Assembly: GCA_013115125.1 (NCBI GenBank) | Contig: JABANN010000084.1 | Coordinates: 1 to 64,000, forward strand | Direction: 5' to 3' | Source: Perkinsus olseni | Taxonomy: Eukaryota > Perkinsozoa > Perkinsida | Length of the DNA stretch: 64,000 nt | Part shown: in pieces, positions 57,172-64,000 of the stretch | Position numbering within the stretch: position 1 is the first letter of the stretch | How the letters are laid out: each line of letters begins with the position of its first letter | The notes under the pieces: generated by a model | Seen by the model: only the letters and a program-made list of their open reading frames with translations | What the model was told of the DNA's origin: nothing | Database searches by the model: none | Position numbers and translations under genes: made by a program

Positions 57172-59198
57172 GTGGCTAATTTGGGTAAGGGATGGTATGC
57201 GGTTTATATAGTGATTTTAACACCAATTCTTCACGATATGTTAGTAACCCTAGCAGAACAGCGGAATGACACGATTCCCGTTGGTGGCGGTTCATTAAAG
57301 GTGGACGCTGCTCATTACGTGACATCTCGAAATGGCGGAAGAAAAATGCTGCGCCGTGGCCATGTGGATTATCATGGTGGTAGTGCAGGTGTAGATAGCC
57401 GCTTGGCAGCCCGGTGGCTGCTGCCGACCTCTCACAACAGTTGTGGCCTTGGGAACTCTCAACGACATCTCCGGTTGAGTTCGCGAGACAGCGAGGAGGT
57501 AAATACTGTAAATGGGACGTATATGTCCGCAGTGCCCTATGAAGCCCATTGGCCTGCTGCTGGCGTCTGCTGGCAGCTACCGGCACTCTCGCAACATGAT
57601 GGGCAGCAGGTGGTCTGGGGTCCTCCCTTGGCAACGTCGACGACGACGACAGGCAGTCTGTTGTGGCAGTACCTTCAACCAGCGCTATTACCTTGGCCGT
57701 ATATGGTCTTGGACCCCCACAACCATCATGCACTGATCTACCCTTGTGCTAGCCATTACCACCATCATCATCAGCCTTCTTATGGGGCCGTGCACAGCAG
57801 TGGAAGCGGCCCTTTTGTTTCCAGCGGTATCGCTTATAACGGCCGTGTGCCACGCTGTGCTACTACTATTGTTCCTTCATTAAGTGATGATGAATACGAG
57901 GAGAAGACGGATGCCTGCTCCTATGGCCACATGTACACTCCTGACAATGGTAAGAAGCTTCGGCCACGATTCGGGCGAACATCATAGCGCTTTATTATTC
58001 AGGTCCCGACGACGGATGCAACAGTGTTGCTCTAGAGGCGCCCGTGGATGATGAAGACAACATCTTCGTAAGTACTGTTGTTGTGAGTGGGAGGCCTCTA
58101 TTCTCGGATGGTCAGCTCCGAGGCCTCATGACAATTCTGGCAAGTATGATGGAGATAGGTGATGAGATGGAGAGGCAGAGATTACTTGATCATCGTCCTG
58201 TCAGCCATGCGGAGTTCACAGGAACCTATACACCTTGTAAGTGGGCGCGGGCTGGTGGCGAGCGTCCGCTTGGGAGGAATGTAGGTTATCATGTGTTTCC
58301 TGAGTCGGTCGTGCTGTTGGCTATCGAATGGCTACGCTCATGTCAGGCATATCAGTGTGGAATTACCTGCAGCGACTATCCAAATTCTTCCACTGCTCAT
58401 CGGAATGTTTCGTATTAGCATTAGTCTACCTGGACCGGGCTGTGAAGGCCACAGCCGCCACGACGGTTCCCTTATACGTCACCAGTTACAACGTTCACAG
58501 GTAAGCCGCCCTGTTATTATATATCAGTTCAAACGGCGTGTCTTTTTCAGACTATTCTTGACTTCTCTCGTACTTGCTGTCAAGTTCAACGATGATTTCT
58601 ACTATTCGAATAGAAGATACGCAGAGGTCGGATGTTTGACTTCGACGGCGGAGCTGAATGGCTTAGAGGCCATCATGCTCAAGCTTGTTGGTGAGTTGTC
58701 TTATTCAATGCTGTTCAATCTCGTAATCTAGACCCGGGATAATACTCGACTATTCGCGAATCGCGGATCGCGAACTACCAGGCGCTCGGCTTGATATTTT
58801 TCGTTTTTTTCGGTTGTGAATGTTCGACGCCAGTTGGCGTTGAAAGTACATTGAGGAAGCTCTGAGCGTGTTATTTTGTCTCAGTCTTCTCGCTCTACGT
58901 TGGATTGTTATTCGTCTCAGTCTTCTCGCTCTACGTTGGATTGTTATTCGTCTCAGACTTCTCGCTCTATGTTGGATCAGAAGAGTATGTATGCTACTGG
59001 AAGCTCATCTTCAGTGTGAGCCCGGCAGCAGCGGCGGCGCCACCACTGTCAGCTCCTTTACCAAAATCATCGTTACACGGTATCGAGGACGATGAAATCC
59101 GTTTGAGTCGAAGCTGCAGTGAATCTACCGCTACTTCATGGACTCTTGATGACGCTGATGATTCTGTTATGACGAAGTCAGATGACCAAAGACACTAA
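57172..59198 (+). CDS. PHO80/cyclin-U type cyclin 1
   Basis: PHO80-like cyclins partner CDKs in nutrient or cell-cycle control. A long N-terminal region with a His-rich patch (HHHHQPSYGAVHSSG) and acidic DDEYEEKTDAC leads through a short intron to NSVALEAPVDDEDNIF and DGQLRGLMTILASMMEIGDE. The cyclin fold is ISVWNYLQRLSKFFHCSSEC then FVLALVYLDRAV, TSYNVHR+LFLTSLVLAVKF with NDDFYYSNRRYAEVG, TAELNGLEAIMLKLV, and DFSLYVGSEEYVCYWKLIF. This is the PHO80 pattern ('FHCS.ECfvlALVYLDR', 'KF.DD.yY.N..YA.vGG'). The C-terminal tail is Ser/Asp-rich. The acceptor of the last exon is triplicated (see the repeat entry). Assigning the start to 57,172 is uncertain. Confidence 0.85.
58873..58977 (+). repeat. 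36-bp tandem repeat triplicating a splice acceptor and exon start
   Basis: Units begin (TCTCAG) at 58,879, 58,915 and 58,951. The first two are identical and the third is a partial copy with two changes. Each copy holds a CAG acceptor followed by the exon start TCTCGCTCTA(C/T)GTTGGA. 36 is a multiple of 3 and all copies are stop-free in frame. Confidence 0.9.
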
Positions 59199-61436
59199 AA
59201 ATGGCCCTGTACTTGGGCCGCAATGAATAGCTTAGCTCGAACACTGCTGGTTAACCATTATCTTCCGAGTGACGATGCACTCTAGGCTGTACCTCAGTTC
59301 TTATCGGCGCTCTAATGCGCTGATGATTTTGTCTTTGGGCGTTGGAAGTGTCCATGTAACTGTTGCTGTAATCTTATTACGTGAAGTTTGTCGTCGTCGT
59401 TCTTCGGTAGTACTATATTGTCGCTGTCTTTGTCAACTACAACAACAACATCATCATCATCATCATCATCCAGACCAGTAGCAGGCGTATCTGTATCTTT
59501 GTATCAATACTACAATTTATTTAACTACTAAGACGCTGATCGAATGATAATTGCGAATAGCTAGATTACTGCGCAAAGTGTGGGGAGTGATCCCCTATCT
59601 CACTCATCAGTGTTTCTCAATCATCCATGCGGTGGTGGTCACGCTTGTCTGTATTACTTCTTATATTCTGCATCCCTAGAGGGATGTTTGATGAGATAAC
59701 GCCATGATCATCACCACCACGACGACGATAGTGATAGTGCTTCGTAGCGAGCATGCTTACTACAGGTCTTCTGCGTCGACCATAGCGTTGGTAGAAGGCC
59801 TTGTTATCAACAGGAGAGGCCACTGGCCCTTCTGTGACGAGTAGAATATTTAATAGGCGTTTAATAATGGTATCATATGATGATTGATGATAGCTGTCAC
59901 ATTTCGATACATGTTATTATTTCAGAATCAATGCAATGCTTTTCGAACTCTTTTCATTTTCCCGTAACACTTGTTGTTGATCCCGGTTCGGAAACTAATT
60001 CCCTACCGGGTAAACTCCACGAACTTCGTCTCCCCTTTGGTCTCGAGCTTCTCATAGTAGTAGACGGTCCTCCGTTGTGTTCGGCAACTTCAGCAGCAGT
60101 TGCGCCATATCAGATGCACGGCTACCCTTTTCCATGTATTTCGATATTATTCGACCGTGTTATCATGATGGCGTGCTGCTGCATTGCCTGATCACAACTT
60201 CACCTCAGGCGATGAGCAGTAGCAGAAGAGCCTAGAAGCCCTCTGTTGGCTGCTCACCACCTTTTCTCCTCTGTTATGCTTGCGTATCTATTATCATAGT
60301 CAAAAGAGTCTATGCTGTTTGTTTTCTCTATTTTGCGTTTTGGTAGTCTATCCTGTCGTCTGCGTTAAGCAGGCAATTTTATTTATACTGTCGACAAAGG
60401 CCTCCTAGTTATACGTAGGATGGCCGATACTCCAGTTTCACTTCTGTCTGAGGTTAACCACTATCTGTATCGACGGTCTTACTACCTACCACAACTCTCT
60501 TCTGGGCCTCCAGTAGCAGCCCATGCGCTGGTAGTAACCTGTCATGGCAGCTTCCTGAGATGTCCCGTATCTACTCCAACTCGCCATGCTTCGCTCGGTA
60601 GTATCAGCGGACCAAAGTGGCCTTCCTTCTTAGTTCCATGGGGCGTGCTGCTGTGTACTACGATGCTTCAATTGTGCTACTGCTGTTACTGAGGTCATCT
60701 CATCTTTTGGGGTGGAGTATATGCCTTTGAAGAGTATTGAAAAACAGTCTCTTGTTCTACTGGATGGTGATTCTGTCACGCATTGCAGCACTGTACTTCT
60801 GCTCATACCTGCCAGCTCTTGCGTGAGGCCCTCAGCATCACCTGCTGTTGGGCTCTTCTGTGATTCCTCCATCCCGTATGAATGAGAGAGGTTGGCGGCG
60901 GATGGCTTGTGAACGGGTCTGATCGTGTCGGTCATGGTTGGGCCTCCCACCGGTTGTCATGAACCATTGGAGTGCTAGTAACATTAAAGAGTTTATTGTT
61001 AACCCAGCTCAGAGTAGCTGGTTCTGCTGTAGTAATGTCGTAATCAATGCTCATTCTCCCTCAGCCTCTTTGTTGAGGCCCTGGTACGGCTTTTTCGATA
61101 CTCGGTGGTGGTTGCCCACTCGCGACGGATTGCCTGTCACGGCAGAGGCTCATAGGTGATTAAGCACACACTGGATCCATAGGTGCGTATCGTCAATGAC
61201 TACTATTACTATCATCGGTATTATCGTCATTGTTGATGCAGACTTTTCAATACCTGAAGGGCTCTTGAGTTCATTAATGATTGAGGTATTCGGTTTGACC
61301 GTGGCCGCATTGTTTCCCCCCCGTTGGCCGTCTGTGCTGTGGAATATGCTCCCGGGAAGATTGGGTGAATCGGGCGAATGACGAGGGACTCATCAGTTCT
61401 CACTTTGTAGTCGGTCATGAGACCATCATTTGAAAC
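59199..61436. other. Long spacer between the two cyclin genes
   Basis: No gene is firmly supported. It contains a (CAA)n(CAT)n microsatellite at about 59,441-59,471. A minus-strand frame at 60,630-60,936 (MTDTIRPVHKPSAANLSHSY) reads like protein but has no domain or partner exon. Confidence 0.4.
59441..59471 (+). repeat. CAA/CAT trinucleotide microsatellite
   Basis: About three CAA units followed by seven CAT/ATC units in noncoding DNA between the cyclin genes. Confidence 0.9.
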
Positions 61437-63152
61437 TTGGTAAATGCAATGGTTCTGCTGTGTGGCATTGCAGGTGTTGCTCCTCCTCCTCCTTCGACTG
61501 TCGCCTGCTTTCGGAACATGTCTGCTACGGCCTTCGTCCCATCCCGCCCTTGGATCAACAGCAACGACGGCGAAAAGTTTTTTCAAACGGGGCATCGACA
61601 GACTGCCAGCCGAGCCTCCAGTCGGCGACTGCGAAGGCATTCCACTATGATTGCAGCAGAGGCTAACTTCAACCGGCGCGAGAGACCTGAAGGCGCTATG
61701 GCTGCTTGCTGCAGCATTCCGTCATCTTCATACGCTTCTCACAGTGATAGGCGGATACGAGCTTCTACTAGAGCAAAGGCCTATGTCTCTCGAGCTGTGC
61801 TCAGCGTGACTACGTCGCCTGAGAGTAAGTTCAACGGGAGTTCGCTGGTGGAGGCTGGTTGGCGGCTGTTCTAGTGGGTTGTTGATCTTCATTGCTTTCC
61901 AGGTACGGACGCAAGTGGGCCGAGTACTAAAGCATCCACTCAACCTTGGCCGAGTCCTTCGACTGGGATAAGCTCTGATGACTCCGCTAGTTCGCAGACT
62001 GAGGGTTGTTGTCCTCGGTCATCACATGATGCTACTGACTGTGCTGACGGCCTCCTCCCTCGGGAAGTCCCGGATAGGACGGATATTGACTGCTTTGTAG
62101 GCATAGTTCACTCGACCCTCAGTGCTACTCTGTTCCGCGCCCCGCTATGCTCTTCTATCCCCGTTATGCCCGTAGTTGCTCGATGATATAATCTCACGTC
62201 TTTGGTAATCGCGTTGTTCTCAGTTGCCTTCTCTGAGCAAGGTCTTGGACCATCTTATCGTTTTGGGGGAGGAGAGGGAGAAGACCATGAGAAGGAAGCC
62301 GGCGCGGTCGCGATTTCACTCGGTCACTGTTCCAAGTAGGTCAAAGCGCAGCATGGATCACGCTCCGCATTTTCTGCTGCTGTCCGATAGATATCACAGT
62401 TTCCGACTACCTCTTACGATTGTCGAAGTTTTTTCACTGCTCTGGAGAGTGTTTTGTGATTGCTTTGGTGTATTTGGATCGGGCAGTGAAGGAGTCATCA
62501 TATTCGGCGAGTTTGGCGGACGCCGAAGAAGAGAAAGAGTCCTCGCCATTTAATATTACCCGCTTGAATGTACACAGGTGAGGCCCTGGGCAGCTCTCTA
62601 GTTGAGCAATCGAATTGACAAGGGCCCTTTGGAGCACCTAGCTGCCGCGTAGTTTTTCGGTTCCAGCGAAAGAGAATGACTCTGAGTCATTGGTAGTAGA
62701 ACAGGAGTGTAGGCTAGAGTTCTCTGTCACACCGGTGGTTTTTGCGTAACCCGACCCAATAGGGCTCGTAACGAGCCGCTCGTTATCGTACAAGCTCGCT
62801 GAGTCGATCTCGAGCCGTTATTATGAACGTGATGCTGTGTGGGCGCTACTGGTTACGTTTCCTCTTAAGGTTGCTGCTGACAGCATTAACGCTGGCGGCC
62901 AAGTATTATGACGATTGCTACTACGCGAATAAGAGATACGCTGAAGTGGGAGGGGTGTCCACGAGAGAGTTGAACACGTTGGAAGCATCTTTCCTCGATA
63001 TGATTCGTAAGTCCCAGGTTCGAACCTCTGTTTTGGCACTTTTTCAATCAGATTACCGTTTATACGTAGCACCGGAAGAGTACGTTGCCTACAAGGAGCA
63101 GGTGGAGAACGTATCGAGGCCTCTCCCCGGCGAGGCGTCTTATGGGGAATAA
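61437..63152 (+). CDS. PHO80/cyclin-U type cyclin 2
   Basis: A tandem paralog of the cyclin at 57.2-59.2 kb. The Ser/Thr-rich N-terminal exons (SYASHSDRRIRASTRAKAYV; ASTQPWPSPSTGISSDDSAS) lead to PSLSKVLDHLIVLGEEREKT, then the cyclin fold: ITVSDYLLRLSKFFHCSGEC with FVIALVYLDRAVKESSY, NITRLNVHR+LLLTALTLAAK with YYDDCYYANKRYAEVGGVST, ELNTLEASFLDMI and YRLYVAPEEYVAYKEQ. The stop is at 63,150-63,152. An insertion of about 15 residues (ADAEEEKESS) sits between helices where cyclin 1 has ATAATTVPLY. The intron before the second cyclin-fold exon is about 290 nt. The start could be 61,437 or a later in-frame ATG near 61,647. Confidence 0.85.
63007..63051 (+). repeat. Cyclin 2 intron with tRNA T-arm-like sequence
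   Basis: A 45-nt intron reading GTAAGTCCCAGGTTCGAACC (B box at 63,017-63,027), then 10 nt, a T-run and the acceptor. The donor merges with the stem-like sequence. Confidence 0.75.
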
Positions 63153-64000
63153 TACCGACGTTTCTGTCCTCGTCAATCTGTGCTCGTCAATTTCGACCGC
63201 TTTGTCAGCGCGGTATCATTGTAATTAAGTGACCTTTGATCAAAATGATAGTATCATATTTTGAGTCTAGGGCCTCTCTCGCCATATCACCTCTCTCTTC
63301 ATCTCTTATCATAGTCGTCGTCAAGGCGTCGGAAGACTATCACCCTATTTATCACAACAATCTCAGTGTAAATGGTTCAGTGTGTGCACTGTTCCTTCCC
63401 CTGCTCATAATGTCTTACTGCTGCTGCTGTCTCCGCTCTTCCTTTTTTGTTCTTGCTGCTGCTATTGGCTTGAACGTCTCATTTGATATGTATCATCCTG
63501 GCACCTCTTGTGTGCATCATCTGAAAGACCACCAACAGGACACCCGGGATTCCGTAGCTTGGACACTGTGCTCCAGCTGTGATGCAAAGAAGCATCGTAT
63601 TTTTATAGCCGCTTCAACTGTGGTCCGGAGACAGAAAGATCGTATCATTATAGTCACCTTTTAGGCTGCTAGGAGAGTCAGCAGCCGTAGCGCTTGATCG
63701 CCCGTTGAGTTTAGCTTTTGTTTGCGAGTGTTGTCTTATTCTCTGATCCTAGAGCTGCAAGCGAATAGGTGTAATCGTTTAACTCACATGATGATTTGTT
63801 ATTGTCTTGTCACCATTGCCTCAATGTTCTACAGCAGGTGTAGCATAAGTCGTCGGAGGTCCTGCTCGGCTCGGCAAGTCCTTTGAGGATCATCCAGGGC
63901 GAATCCTCACGGCCGTGGCGCTCAGCCAAGAGCTGGTGCCACCGTTTTTACCGTTCGACGCCAACATGTCAATGTTAGTATCCAGCGTCGATCATCATCA
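63153..64000. other. Right end of window, no gene supported
   Basis: A 142-codon plus-strand frame (63,236-63,664) has a Cys-rich hydrophobic patch (MSYCCCCLRSSFFVLAAAIG) but no family features. The rest contains only short frames. Confidence 0.35.

Noticed and set aside
63236-63664. 142-codon plus-strand frame with a Cys-rich hydrophobic patch
   Set aside because: Could be a membrane peptide, but there is no exon structure, family similarity or clear start context; left unannotated.
1-64000. CRISPR arrays, bacterial operons, rRNA genes or spliced-leader genes
   Set aside because: None seen. The window is clearly eukaryotic and no regular spacer array or rRNA-like segment was found.

Overview
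This is nuclear DNA from a unicellular eukaryote with dense, intron-rich genes. Introns are mostly 40-110 nt and exons are often under 200 nt. The gene content (COPII Sec31, Rab28, PIP kinase, PHO80-type cyclins, SWEET transporters, secreted lineage-specific proteins, alveolate-style coiled-coil proteins with 'F(T/K)P.I' motifs) suggests an alveolate protist. A perkinsid (Perkinsus-like) is my best guess. That is inference from gene style, since no database search was possible. Exon joins were worked out by hand from GT/AG sites, reading phase and remembered family sequences; the best ones are phase-consistent throughout.

Left half (1-33,875), almost entirely minus strand. In order: an Ash2-like SPRY protein, Sec31, a secreted protein, a second secreted protein, an unidentified coiled-coil protein, phosphatidylserine synthase, a large unidentified gene, Rab28, a small 'FTP.I' protein, a long 'FKP.I' coiled-coil protein, a PUB-domain protein, a small acidic protein and peroxin PEX14. 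Between them lie fossil retroelement-like fragments, palindrome clusters and one plus-strand secreted-protein gene (26.6-27.4 kb).

Right half (33,983-64,000), almost entirely plus strand. In order: the RNA polymerase I/III subunit AC19, a TBC-like protein, a tandem array of four SWEET-type sugar transporters, a small secreted protein, a membrane-associated prostaglandin E synthase-2-like protein, a UBA-UAS-UBX protein (UBXN7/Ubx5 type), a phosphatidylinositol phosphate kinase, and two PHO80-type cyclins. One minus-strand gene interrupts them: a protein starting MGNAQCC, which looks doubly acylated. The two polarity blocks meet at a 107-bp divergent intergenic region between PEX14 and AC19.

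The most unusual feature is a set of short introns in unrelated genes that each contain a tRNA 3'-half-like sequence (variable loop, T-arm/B box, acceptor-like tail, often followed by a T-run) close to the splice acceptor. Other notable features are a 173-bp identical exon block shared by two otherwise diverged SWEET paralogs, and a 36-bp tandem triplication of a splice acceptor in one cyclin gene.
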